In this document: positions 29,634 to 37,292 of the stretch, piece after piece | Numbering within the stretch: the stretch's first letter is position 1 | How the letters are laid out: every line of letters starts with the position of its first letter | Source of the DNA: Saccharothrix tamanrassetensis | GTDB taxonomy: Bacteria; Actinomycetota; Actinomycetes; Mycobacteriales; Pseudonocardiaceae | NCBI RefSeq assembly: GCF_014203665.1 | Contig: NZ_JACHJN010000006.1 | Coordinates: forward strand, 310,001-374,000 | Direction: 5' to 3' | Length of the DNA: 64,000 bases | Notes under the pieces: generated by a model | Databases searched by the model: none | The model's input: only the letters and a program-made list of their open reading frames with translations | Told to the model about the DNA's origin: nothing | Program-made: the position numbers and the translations under genes

Positions 29634-30255
29634 GCGCGGGCGGGTCGCCCAGCGATCGGGACTCGCCGGTGGACCACCGCGCAGCCGACCAGGCCGCCGC
29701 CAACGCGTCCAGCACGTCGTCCACCGACGGCCCGACGGGCAGGTCCGCCAGCACGTCGGGCACGTCCACGAAGGCGCGCAACGCGATCAGCCGCTGCGCC
29801 ACCCCGCGCGTGGACCGCTTCGAGTCGGTCACGCGCGGGTCCAGCACCCGGAACGTGGTCTCCGGGTGCACCTCCACCACGTTGGACGGCAGCTCCAGCT
29901 GCCACTCCCGGATCTTCGCCACGATGTGCCACGCCTGCTTGCTGATCGCCTTGCCGTGCGAGGCCCGTGACACCTCGCACGCCTCGGCGTAGGTCGCACA
30001 CCCCAGCACGGCCCGCACGGGTGCGAAGAACATCGACGACCGGGCCGCCCCCAGCAGCTCCCTAGCCCGGACGTCACACGCCCGGTACCCGGTCGCCGGG
30101 GGCCGCAACGGCATGTCCACCCCCACCGCGTCGCAGCCGGCGGTCAGCTGCACCACCTCGGCGGCCGAGGCCACCCGGTGCCACCGCACCCGCGCCCGGG
30201 ACGCCACCAGCGCCACCACCCAGCCGCCGGGCGTGCCGTCGACCCCGGCGATCAC
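29620..30255 (-). CDS. DUF429 family protein (RNase H-like fold predicted)
   Basis: Protein of 211 residues opening IAGVDGTPGGWVVALV, the first strand and acidic residue typical of DUF429, an RNase H-like family of unknown reaction. Also GVDMPLRPP (second acidic motif), FFAPVRAVLG, and a C-terminal DVLDALAAAWSA helix with another acidic residue. GTG 30255 overlaps the stop of the upstream ComB-like gene by 4 nt, so the two are translationally coupled. Its stop overlaps the LuxR-regulator tail by 14 nt in antiparallel orientation. Confidence 0.85.
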   Translation of the reverse strand: MIAGVDGTPGGWVVALVASRARVRWHRVASAAEVVQLTAGCDAVGVDMPLRPPATGYRACDVRARELLGAARSSMFFAPVRAVLGCATYAEACEVSRASHGKAISKQAWHIVAKIREWQLELPSNVVEVHPETTFRVLDPRVTDSKRSTRGVAQRLIALRAFVDVPDVLADLPVGPSVDDVLDALAAAWSAARWSTGESRSLGDPPALIEV

Positions 30256-30965
30256 CCCCGCAGCACCCCGTCCACCAGGCGCGGCACGGCGGTGCTCACG
30301 TCGACCCGGGACGCCAGCTCCACGTCCGCCCCGTGCCCGCCCGCGATCAGCTCCCGCCCGGACACGCACCCGGCCAGCACGTCCTCCACCGACGACCGCG
30401 CGAACATCTCCGCCGCCACGGCCGCCTCCACCGACGCCGACCCGTACCCGAGCAGCGACGCCAGCACCGCACCCGCCCCGAGCTGGTCCTCCACCGCCGG
30501 CCGCAGCGGTCCCCGGTGCGGCCGGGCCGGGCTGTCCAGGCGCACGCCCCACCGCTCGCCCGCCGCGACGACACCGATCGGCCCGCCCCGGGCCAGCTCG
30601 CGGGCAGCCGCGGCGACCGCACGGGCGTTGCGCAGGCACCCGGCCAGCACGATCGACCCGGTGTCCGCCGCCAGATCGCACAACGTCGCCCCGTTGGGTG
30701 ACGGCAGCTCCAGTTCAGTGCCGGCGGGCAGGTCCACCAGTGACGACGGCCGCAGCGACCACGACGGGTCGGCGGGCGCGGTGGCGCGTTCGCGGTCGGC
30801 CCACCGCACCGGCCGCACCGACGCACCCCGACCGACCGCGACGTCCGTCGCCGTGCTGAACGACAGCACGTCCACGATCACCAGCACCGCGCACAGCCCG
30901 CCGAGTGCGGTGACGCCCTCGTCCCCCCATTCCAGCCGCAGCCGGCATCCCTCTTGTCCGAACAC
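30252..30965 (-). CDS. 2-phosphosulfolactate phosphatase (ComB) family protein
   Basis: ComB-like phosphatase, 237 residues. Archaeal members dephosphorylate 2-phosphosulfolactate in coenzyme M biosynthesis; bacterial members sit in other contexts. Signatures: VLVIVDVLSFSTATDVAV with the nucleophile region, LPSPNGATL, VLAGCLRNARAVA and GVVAAGERW. GTG 30965, close to the divergent rpiB start at 30976. Overlaps DUF429 by 4 nt. No other coenzyme M or sulfonate gene is visible here, so the bacterial substrate is uncertain. Confidence 0.85.
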   Translation of the reverse strand: MFGQEGCRLRLEWGDEGVTALGGLCAVLVIVDVLSFSTATDVAVGRGASVRPVRWADRERATAPADPSWSLRPSSLVDLPAGTELELPSPNGATLCDLAADTGSIVLAGCLRNARAVAAAARELARGGPIGVVAAGERWGVRLDSPARPHRGPLRPAVEDQLGAGAVLASLLGYGSASVEAAVAAEMFARSSVEDVLAGCVSGRELIAGGHGADVELASRVDVSTAVPRLVDGVLRG

Positions 30966-30975
30966 CCGCGCAAGG

Positions 30976-31461
30976 ATGGCAGACTTCCACGACGTGCGCG
31001 TTTACCTGGGATCCGACCATGCGGGCTTCGAGCTGAAGAGCCGGCTCGCCGAGCACCTGACCGAAGCCGGCCACGAGGTGGTGGACGTCGGCCCCGCCGA
31101 GTACGACGCGGAGGACGACTACCCGCCGTTCTGCATCGAGGCGGCCTGCCGCGTGGTGGCCGACGAGGGCAGTTTGGGCGTGGTGATCGGCGGTTCCGGC
31201 AACGGCGAGCAGATCGCGGCCAACAAGGTGCCCGGTGCCCGGGCCGCGCTGGCCTACAGCGTGGAGACCGCGAAGCTCGCCCGCGAGCACAACAACGCGC
31301 AGCTGATCGGCGTGGGTGCCCGGATGCACACCGCCGAGGAGGCGACCGCGATCGTCGACGCGTTCCTCGCCACCCCGTTCTCCGACCAGCCGCGGCACGC
31401 CCGTCGGATCGCGATGCTGAGCGACTACGAGCGCACCGGAGAGGCACCGGCGCTGCCCTGA
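30976..31461 (+). CDS. rpiB: Ribose-5-phosphate isomerase B
   Basis: Cytosolic aldose-ketose isomerase interconverting ribose-5-P and ribulose-5-P in the pentose phosphate pathway, 161 residues. LacAB/RpiB motifs: VYLGSDHAGFELK, DYPPFCIEAA, GGSGNGEQIAANKVPG, AREHNNAQLIGVGARMH, ATPFSDQPRHARRI. It closely matches the mycobacterial type. ATG 30976 fits, though GTG 30994 is possible. It is followed with a one-base TGATG overlap by the next gene and then nei2, the Rv2465c-Rv2464c arrangement. Confidence 0.96.
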   Translation: MADFHDVRVYLGSDHAGFELKSRLAEHLTEAGHEVVDVGPAEYDAEDDYPPFCIEAACRVVADEGSLGVVIGGSGNGEQIAANKVPGARAALAYSVETAKLAREHNNAQLIGVGARMHTAEEATAIVDAFLATPFSDQPRHARRIAMLSDYERTGEAPALP

Positions 31462-32117
31462 TGATCCGGGAGCTGCTGTTCGAGGACATCGACGGCGGGT
31501 TCACCGCCGACCCGGAGACCGTCATCGACGCCGCCGCGGCGGACCCCCGGTACCTGGCCCGGGTGCCGGGGCTGCGCGCCGTGCTCGCCGACGCCGCGAC
31601 CGGGCGCTACCACCGCTTCCTGGCGGTGCAGGCGCTCGCGTCGTGGGGCCACGCGCCGGTCTACCCGGTGGTGGAGGCGACCGCCGAGGCGGGCCGGCGA
31701 TCACCGTGGCTGGGCATGCTCACCGACCACGACGGCCGTGACCGGACGTTCCCGGAGCTGGCGGCGGCGGTGGCGGAGGGCAGGCGGTTCACCATCCCGA
31801 ACGGGGGCGAGGAGGCCCGGATCGCGGCGCTGACCGCGCTGGTCGGGCTGGGCGACGAGCTGTTCTTCGACTGGCAGCTGGCGTACGCGGCGGACGAGCC
31901 CGCGGTGGCCGACGCGCTGGCGACGACCGTCGACCGGGGCGTGGACCGCTCGGACGAAGCCGACTTCGACCGCGTGCTGCAACTGGCCGACCTGTGCGCG
32001 GTGCTCGCGCGGCACGACCGGCCGCGTGCCGTCGAGCTGGCGGAACGGTTGCTGCGCAAGGACTTCCGGCTGACCGTGCGCACCCACCTGTGTTCGGTGG
32101 TGCCGTTCCGTGCCTGA
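31461..32117 (+). CDS. Hypothetical protein between rpiB and nei2
   Basis: Protein of 218 residues with no family I recognise. Soluble, rich in Ala/Leu helices (VIDAAAADPRYLARVPGLRAVLADA, FLAVQALASWG), possibly a HEAT-like helical protein. Its ATG shares bases with the rpiB stop (TGATG), and its end overlaps the nei2 start by 8 nt, so three genes form a tightly coupled operon. In mycobacteria rpiB and nei2 are adjacent, so this gene is an extra insertion. Role unknown. Confidence 0.75.
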   Translation: MIRELLFEDIDGGFTADPETVIDAAAADPRYLARVPGLRAVLADAATGRYHRFLAVQALASWGHAPVYPVVEATAEAGRRSPWLGMLTDHDGRDRTFPELAAAVAEGRRFTIPNGGEEARIAALTALVGLGDELFFDWQLAYAADEPAVADALATTVDRGVDRSDEADFDRVLQLADLCAVLARHDRPRAVELAERLLRKDFRLTVRTHLCSVVPFRA

Positions 32118-32913
32118 AGGCCACACCCTGCACCGGCTCGCCAAGCTGCACCGACGCCGCTACGCGGGTCGCCCCGTCGAAGTCTCCAGCCCACAGGGCA
32201 GGTTCGACGCGTCCGCTGTGGACGGACGGGTGCTGAAACGCGCCGAAGCGCACGGCAAGCACCTGTTCCACGTCTACGGCCCGGACGCCACCGTGCACGT
32301 CCACCTCGGCCTGTACGGCACGTTCACCGAGTTCGAGCACCCGGTCGTGGAGCCGGTCGGCCAGGTCCGGATGCGGATGGTCGGCGCGACGCACTGGACG
32401 GACCTGCGCGGCCCGACCCGGTGCGAGGTGCTGACCGACGTGGAGGTCGCCGCGCTGCACGCCCGCCTCGGCCCGGACCCGCTGCGCCGCGACGCCGAGC
32501 CCGAACTCGCCTACCGGGGGATCGCGAAGTCCCGCCAGCCGATCGCCGTGCTGCTGATGGACCAGCGGGTCGTCGCGGGCGTCGGCAACGTCTACCGGGC
32601 GGAGGTCCTGTTCCGGCACGGCATCCACCCGATGACACCGGGCAACCGGATCGACCGCGCGCTGTGGGACGTGCTGTGGGCGGACCTGGTGCTGCTGATG
32701 CGCGACGGCGTGAAGGTCGGCCGCATCGACACCGTCCGCCCGGAGCACCTGCCCCAGGTCACCGGCCGCGCGCCCCGCCGGGACCGGCACGGCGGCGAGG
32801 TCTACGTGTACCGGCGGGCCGGCCTGCCGTGCCTGCTGTGCGCCACGCCGGTCGCGGTGGCGGAACTGGCCGGCCGCAACCTGTTCTGGTGCCCCACCTG
32901 CCAGCCCGCCTGA
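32110..32913 (+). CDS. nei2: DNA glycosylase, Fpg/Nei family (Nei2-like)
   Basis: Base-excision repair enzyme removing oxidised pyrimidines, with AP-lyase activity, 267 residues. Catalytic N-terminus PEGHTLHRL (Pro after the initiator Met is the nucleophile, followed by Glu), H2TH region VAGVGNVYRAEVLFRHGIHP, and a C-terminal zinc finger with C-x2-C and C-x2-C pairs (CLLCATPVAV, FWCPTC) near 240-265. GTG 32110 lies inside the end of the previous gene. Rv2464c-like position. Fpg/Nei substrate preference cannot be fixed from sequence alone. Confidence 0.93.
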   Translation: MPEGHTLHRLAKLHRRRYAGRPVEVSSPQGRFDASAVDGRVLKRAEAHGKHLFHVYGPDATVHVHLGLYGTFTEFEHPVVEPVGQVRMRMVGATHWTDLRGPTRCEVLTDVEVAALHARLGPDPLRRDAEPELAYRGIAKSRQPIAVLLMDQRVVAGVGNVYRAEVLFRHGIHPMTPGNRIDRALWDVLWADLVLLMRDGVKVGRIDTVRPEHLPQVTGRAPRRDRHGGEVYVYRRAGLPCLLCATPVAVAELAGRNLFWCPTCQPA

Positions 32914-33076
32914 CGACTCGCGCCCACGCCGGTCGCCGGAAGGCGGCCGGCGCGGAACTTTCCGGGTCGCGACCCGATCACGCCGGGAACCGCCGCGCGC
33001 CACGGCCGTCCAACCCCGCGGCGGCTAACGGAACGCGGCCCGCGGACGATCAGCCGGCAGGAGAAGGGGGCGTGGG

Positions 33077-33568
33077 GTGACCGATCCCGTGTTCGGCGGC
33101 GACGAGGTGCGCACGGAGCAGGAAATCGCCCGGTGGGCGGCCGGAGTCGCGGCGAAGGCCGAGAAGTACCAGGTGCTGAGCCGGCAGGTGGCGGACGTCA
33201 AGATCAACGAGGTGTCCCGGGACGGGCTGGTGCGGCTGTCCGTGGCCGCGTCCGGCGCGCTGGAGAACCTGGAGATCTCCGACAAGGCCCGCGAGGTGTC
33301 CGGTGCGGCGCTCGCCGCGTCGATCATGACCACCATGCGCCGGGCGCAGTCCCGGATCGCCGGTGCGGTGTCCGAGATCGTCACGGCGGTCGGCGTCGAG
33401 GAGCCGGGAACCGTCGACGCGCTGGTGTCGTCGTACCGGCAGCGTTTCCCCGAACCTTCGTCCGACACCCCTCCGTGGGCGGACCAGGTGCGGCCGTCGG
33501 CACCGCCGCCTGCCCGGCGGCCCGTTCAGGACGACGAGGACTGGGACGGTCCTTCCGTCACCGAGTAG
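33077..33568 (+). CDS. YbaB/EbfC-family nucleoid-associated-like protein of a type VII toxin module
   Basis: Protein of 163 residues. Residues 15-115 resemble the YbaB/EbfC fold (AEKYQVLSRQVADVKINEVS, GLVRLSVAASGALENLEISDKA, ALAASIMTTMRRAQSRIAGAV). The C-terminal third is Pro-rich and acidic. YbaB-like genes often lead type VII effector cassettes in actinomycetes, where they may act as chaperones rather than DNA binders; that is inference. GTG 33077 is preceded by GAGAAGGGGG. First of four tightly packed genes. Confidence 0.78.
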   Translation: MTDPVFGGDEVRTEQEIARWAAGVAAKAEKYQVLSRQVADVKINEVSRDGLVRLSVAASGALENLEISDKAREVSGAALAASIMTTMRRAQSRIAGAVSEIVTAVGVEEPGTVDALVSSYRQRFPEPSSDTPPWADQVRPSAPPPARRPVQDDEDWDGPSVTE

Positions 33569-33578
33569 GGGGTTTTGG

Positions 33579-33887
33579 GTGAATCAGGGTTACCAGGTCC
33601 TGGTCGAGGAGTTACGCGGGCACGCCGACCGGCTGCGCGGGGTGGAGGACCAGCTCCACCAGGCGCTGGACGCGGCGCAGCAGGTGAGCCTGTCCGGCCA
33701 GGCCTACGGCAAGACCTGCGGGATGCTGCCGCCGATGATGACGTTCGTCGCCGGCGCCGGCGTGCACGCGCTGGCCGAGGTGGCGCAGTCCGTCGCCGAG
33801 ACGATCGGCACGGTCAAGCGGACCGCGAACGACTACGAGACCGTCGAGCAGGGCAACGCGCAGACCTTCCGCGGGGGCACCAGGTGA
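33579..33887 (+). CDS. EspC/WXG100-like type VII secretion-associated protein
   Basis: Helical protein of 102 residues (VNQGYQVLVEELRGHADRLR..., ETIGTVKRTANDYETVEQG), of the EspC/DUF2580-like group found beside larger type VII substrates. Probably a partner or chaperone that helps export the toxin. GTG 33579 is 10 nt after the YbaB-like stop; its stop shares bases with the GTG of the toxin gene (GTGA overlap), so they are coupled. No WXG motif is seen; the assignment rests on size, helical hairpin form and position. Confidence 0.75.
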   Translation: MNQGYQVLVEELRGHADRLRGVEDQLHQALDAAQQVSLSGQAYGKTCGMLPPMMTFVAGAGVHALAEVAQSVAETIGTVKRTANDYETVEQGNAQTFRGGTR

Positions 33888-35641
33888 ACAACCCGCTGGT
33901 GGCCGAACGCCAGGACTCGACCAAGGACTACACCGGCATCGGCCCGATCGAAGCCGCCGAGGACCTCCGGCAGGCGTTCGCGAACGGCACCTGGGTCGAC
34001 CAGGGGCTGGCGCTCGCGGGCGGGGGCCTGGAGGCGCTGTCGTTCGTGCTCGACCCGTTCGGCTCGCTGATCGCCGCCGCGGTGTCGTGGATCATCGAGC
34101 ACATCGGCCCGCTGCGGCAGGCGCTGAACTGGCTGGCCGGCGACGCCGACCAGATCGCGGCCTACGCGCAGACGTGGAACAACGTGTCGCAGGCCGTGAG
34201 CCGGGCGAACGAGACCCTGGTGGCCGAGGTGAACCGGGGTGCCGCGGGGTGGACCGGCGCGTCCGCCGACGCCTACCGCGCCTCCATCGCCGGCCAGTCC
34301 CGGCACATCGCGGCCGCCGCGAGCTGCTCCGGCACCATCGGCCTGGTCGTCGAGGTCTCCGGCGTGCTGGTCGGCACGGTCCGCGGCCTGGTCCGCGACC
34401 TGATCGCGGAGTGCGTGGCCACGCTGGTCGCCCGCATCCCGCTGTGGCTGGCCGAGGAGGCCGTCACGCTGGGTTTCGCCACGCCGCACGTGGTGGCGTC
34501 CGCGGTGGCGATCATCGCCAAGTGGGTCGCCAAGATCGCCGACAAGGTCACCCTGCTGCTGCGCTCGATCGCCCGGCTGCGCCCGCTGCTGTCCCGGCTG
34601 GACGAGGTCTGGGAGCTGATCAAGCGCGGCCTCAAAGCGCTGCGCAAGGCCCCGGACGGCCCCGGCGCGCCGAAGCCGCCCGATCCGGTGAAGAAACCCG
34701 GCAACACCGACGTGAAGCCGAAGGGCGGCGACACGGGCGACACGTCCACCAGCGGCACGCAGGGCGGGAACAACCCGCCGGTGTCCAGACCGCCGGAGAC
34801 GCACGGCGGTGACACGGGCGGGAACACGAACACGTCGGGCACGGGCACCAACGGCGGCAACCCGCCGGTCTCCAAGCCCCCGCAGACCCACGGCGGCGAC
34901 ACCGGCGGGACCGGCGGCAACACCAACACGTCCGGCACGACCGGCGGCACGGTCGACACCCCGCCCAAGCCACAGGGCGGTGACACGCACACGTCCGGCT
35001 CGGGCACCGGCACGACCAACCCGCCCACCGACGGCAGCGGCGGCGGCTCGAACAAGCCGCCCGGCGACACCAACCCGCCGCCGACCCCCGGCGACCCGGA
35101 CCCGCACCCGCTGGGCCGGCGTCCCACCGACCTCACCCAGCCCCACCCGGAGCTCACCAAGGCCGAGAAAGCGGCCCTGGACAAGCACCTCAAGGAGCTG
35201 GAGGCGAAGAACGCCGAGCGGTTCCAGGACACCGCCCGCGACCCGGACCACAAGGGCAAGGTCCGCCCCGGTTCCAAGGACGAGGCGCGGGTGGCGTTCG
35301 ACCTGGAGGAACGCGGCTACGGCCCGTTCGAACGGCCCAAGGACGCGGCAGGCAACCTCCAGTCCGGTCGCGGCGACTGGGTGGACTCCAGTGGGCAGCA
35401 CTGGGACATGAAGGGCATCAACTCCGACTGGCCGCCGGACGTGCCCGACCACGTCCGCAACAGCCGCCCCTACACCGACGCGTACAACGAGCAGTGGTTC
35501 CGCGAGACCGTCCAGGGGCAGTTCGGCAAGGGGCGTAACGTCATCCTGGACACCCGTAACGCCAGCGCCGCCGACATCGCCAACGTGAAGGCCATCGTGG
35601 ACAAGGAGGGTTGGGGTGCCCGAGTCATCTTCTACCCGTGA
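33884..35641 (+). CDS. Type VII secreted polymorphic toxin with CdiA-C-like PD-(D/E)xK nuclease domain
   Basis: Effector of 585 residues. N-terminal about 260: helical, with a WXG-like turn (NRGAAGWTGASADAYRASIAG near 112-132) and hydrophobic helices, the usual type VII export domain. Residues about 260-420 are a Gly/Thr/Pro linker with imperfect repeats of GGDTGGNTNTSG and PPVSKPPQTHGG. The C-terminal toxin domain (about 430-585) has a helix KDEARVAFDLEERGYG, then GRGDWVDSSGQHWDMKG, giving a Glu...Asp...Asp-x-Lys set typical of CdiA-type PD-(D/E)xK nucleases, many of which cut tRNA. It ends inside the immunity candidate (26-nt overlap). The nuclease assignment is by motif only. Confidence 0.8.
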   Translation: MNNPLVAERQDSTKDYTGIGPIEAAEDLRQAFANGTWVDQGLALAGGGLEALSFVLDPFGSLIAAAVSWIIEHIGPLRQALNWLAGDADQIAAYAQTWNNVSQAVSRANETLVAEVNRGAAGWTGASADAYRASIAGQSRHIAAAASCSGTIGLVVEVSGVLVGTVRGLVRDLIAECVATLVARIPLWLAEEAVTLGFATPHVVASAVAIIAKWVAKIADKVTLLLRSIARLRPLLSRLDEVWELIKRGLKALRKAPDGPGAPKPPDPVKKPGNTDVKPKGGDTGDTSTSGTQGGNNPPVSRPPETHGGDTGGNTNTSGTGTNGGNPPVSKPPQTHGGDTGGTGGNTNTSGTTGGTVDTPPKPQGGDTHTSGSGTGTTNPPTDGSGGGSNKPPGDTNPPPTPGDPDPHPLGRRPTDLTQPHPELTKAEKAALDKHLKELEAKNAERFQDTARDPDHKGKVRPGSKDEARVAFDLEERGYGPFERPKDAAGNLQSGRGDWVDSSGQHWDMKGINSDWPPDVPDHVRNSRPYTDAYNEQWFRETVQGQFGKGRNVILDTRNASAADIANVKAIVDKEGWGARVIFYP

Positions 35642-36254
35642 GCCCTGGCAGCCCCTGCGGTGGCCGGACTCCGCCGAGGCGGCGGAAGTCCTGAGGCAGT
35701 GGCTGACCGACCCGGACCAGCCGCTCTACGCCCTGGACCTGGACCTGCGCGGCGCCGACCTGTCCGGCGGCCCGTTCGTCGAGTCGTGGTTCAGCCGAGC
35801 CAACCTGGCCGACGCGGTGCTGCGCGGCGTGGAGTTCTGGGCGGCGCACTGCGACGAGACCCGGTTCATCCGGGCGAACCTGGTGGACGCCGACTTCGTG
35901 AAGGCCAACCTGCGCGACGCCAGCTTCGTGCGCGCCCAGCTCATCGGCGCCAACCTGACCAAGGCCGAAGCGATCGGAACCCGCTTCACCGAAGCCGACC
36001 TGCGCCGCGCCGACCTGACCGACGCGACGTTCCTGCGCGCCGACTTCACCCGCGCCGACCTGTCCGGGACGGCCGTGGCGACCACGTCGTTCCGCGACTC
36101 GGTCCTCATCGACACCGTGGTGGCCGGCATGACCGGCACCATCCTCGGCCCGGTGGAGGTCGTGCCGGGGTTGAAGCTGGACGGGACGGAGCTGGAGCAG
36201 TGGTTCGGCGCGCGGGGCGCGGCGGTGTCCGTGCTGCGCACCCAGTCGGTCTGA
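35616..36254 (+). CDS. Pentapeptide-repeat protein, candidate immunity protein
   Basis: Protein of 212 residues. From about residue 35 to 165 it is a right-handed quadrilateral beta-helix of A(D/N)LxX pentapeptides (LRGADLSG, SRANLADAVLRG, IRANLVDADFVKANLRDASF, ADLRRADLTDATFLRADFTRADLSG). Pentapeptide proteins such as MfpA/Qnr can mimic DNA; here the gene starts 26 nt inside the toxin frame and ends the cassette, which is the usual position of an immunity gene. I infer it neutralises the toxin. GTG 35616. A strong terminator follows. Confidence 0.85.
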   Translation: MPESSSTREPWQPLRWPDSAEAAEVLRQWLTDPDQPLYALDLDLRGADLSGGPFVESWFSRANLADAVLRGVEFWAAHCDETRFIRANLVDADFVKANLRDASFVRAQLIGANLTKAEAIGTRFTEADLRRADLTDATFLRADFTRADLSGTAVATTSFRDSVLIDTVVAGMTGTILGPVEVVPGLKLDGTELEQWFGARGAAVSVLRTQSV

Positions 36255-36262
36255 TCTCCCAC

Positions 36263-36299
36263 CGCTGAGGGGTCCGCCTGACAGGCGGACCCCTCAGCG
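36263..36299 (+). terminator. Terminator of the toxin-immunity operon
   Basis: Perfect 16-bp stem (36263-36278 with 36284-36299), loop TGACA, 8 nt past the pentapeptide gene stop. Confidence 0.9.
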
Positions 36300-36321
36300 C
36301 GCCCGGCCAAGCCTCTCCGTT

Positions 36322-36376
36322 GGCGTGCTCACTCAGCGCCCTCGGCGTGCTCACGCGGTGCTGTAGGCGTGCTCAC
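36322..36376. repeat. Three GGCGTGCTCAC direct repeats at exact 22-bp spacing
   Basis: The 11-mer occurs at 36322, 36344 and 36366 with variable 11-nt spacers. A 22-bp step is close to two helical turns, so a repeated protein site is possible. It lies between the toxin terminator and the end of a minus-strand membrane protein gene. Confidence 0.65.
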
Positions 36377-36443
36377 GCGAAGGTCCCGCCAGGGGATCCT
36401 CGCTGAGAAGCTGCTCGCTCGGCTTCCGCACGGGCTCGGCTCG

Positions 36444-37217
36444 TCAGAAGTCGAACCCGCCGAAGTCACCGCCGCCACCCCAGTCGCCGCCGGTGTCACC
36501 ACCCGCACCGCCACCGCCGTCACCGGCGGCGTCACCACCACCGCCGTCCTCGGCGCCCGCCCCATCGGAGTACCCGTCCGCGTAGGCGGCGTTCAAGGCG
36601 TCCGGCGACACACCGGCCATCCCCGAGAACATGGCGTCGAACAGCAGGAACGTCCCGACGCCCCAGGCACCGGCCACCAGCGCGGGCTTCCACCACGGCT
36701 CGCTGTACCAGCCCTGCGGCACCGGCCGACCGGCGACCACGCCGCCGGGGTAGTAGTGCGGCGTGCCCGAGCCCGGTCGCGGCGAAGCGGCGTAGTCGTG
36801 ACCCTCCACGGAGACCCGCCGGTCCTCGGAGACCTGCCCCGCACGCCCCTGCCCGTTCAGGTCGGGCAGCTCCGGGCCGGGGTCGATCCCCATCGCGGTC
36901 CGGGCGGCCCGCACGTAGTACAGGCCCTCCATGGCGGTCTGCGTCACCAGCCGGCACTGCTCCTCGGTCCGCGCCTGCTCCATCTGCGACCCGGCCGCGG
37001 TGAACCGCTCGGACGCGTCGGCCAGCGCCTGGCTCGACGCGACGTCCGTGCCGGTCAGGCTCATCACCTGCCCGCCCAGCCGCTCCACCCAGCGCCGTGC
37101 GTCGGCCTGCGCGTCCTCCAGCGCACGCTGCCGCGCGGCGGCACGGGTCTTCGCCAGGTACCAGCCGCCGCCGATCACCACGACGAGCAGCACGAGCACC
37201 ACGACGGTGGCGTTCAC
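36444..37217 (-). CDS. Membrane-anchored hypothetical with Gly/Asp-rich tail
   Basis: Protein of 257 residues. N-terminal TM helix (ATVVVLVLLVVVIGGGWYLA, residues 3-22) is followed by a coiled helical region (to about 110), a Pro/Tyr-rich segment (GTPHYYPGGVVAGRPVPQGWYSEPWW), a second hydrophobic stretch (PALVAGAWGVGTFLLFDAMFSG) and a low-complexity Gly/Asp tail ending GGDFGGFDF. The layout resembles DUF1542-type and TPM-associated envelope proteins with a C-terminal glycine-rich tail. GTG 37217. Function unknown. Confidence 0.75.
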   Translation of the reverse strand: MNATVVVLVLLVVVIGGGWYLAKTRAAARQRALEDAQADARRWVERLGGQVMSLTGTDVASSQALADASERFTAAGSQMEQARTEEQCRLVTQTAMEGLYYVRAARTAMGIDPGPELPDLNGQGRAGQVSEDRRVSVEGHDYAASPRPGSGTPHYYPGGVVAGRPVPQGWYSEPWWKPALVAGAWGVGTFLLFDAMFSGMAGVSPDALNAAYADGYSDGAGAEDGGGGDAAGDGGGGAGGDTGGDWGGGGDFGGFDF

Positions 37218-37292
37218 GGGGTACCTCCCGGCGTTGCGACGGCCTTCATGCCCGGTGAACGGACCGCAATGCCCCAGAGGTTCCCGAAACGG

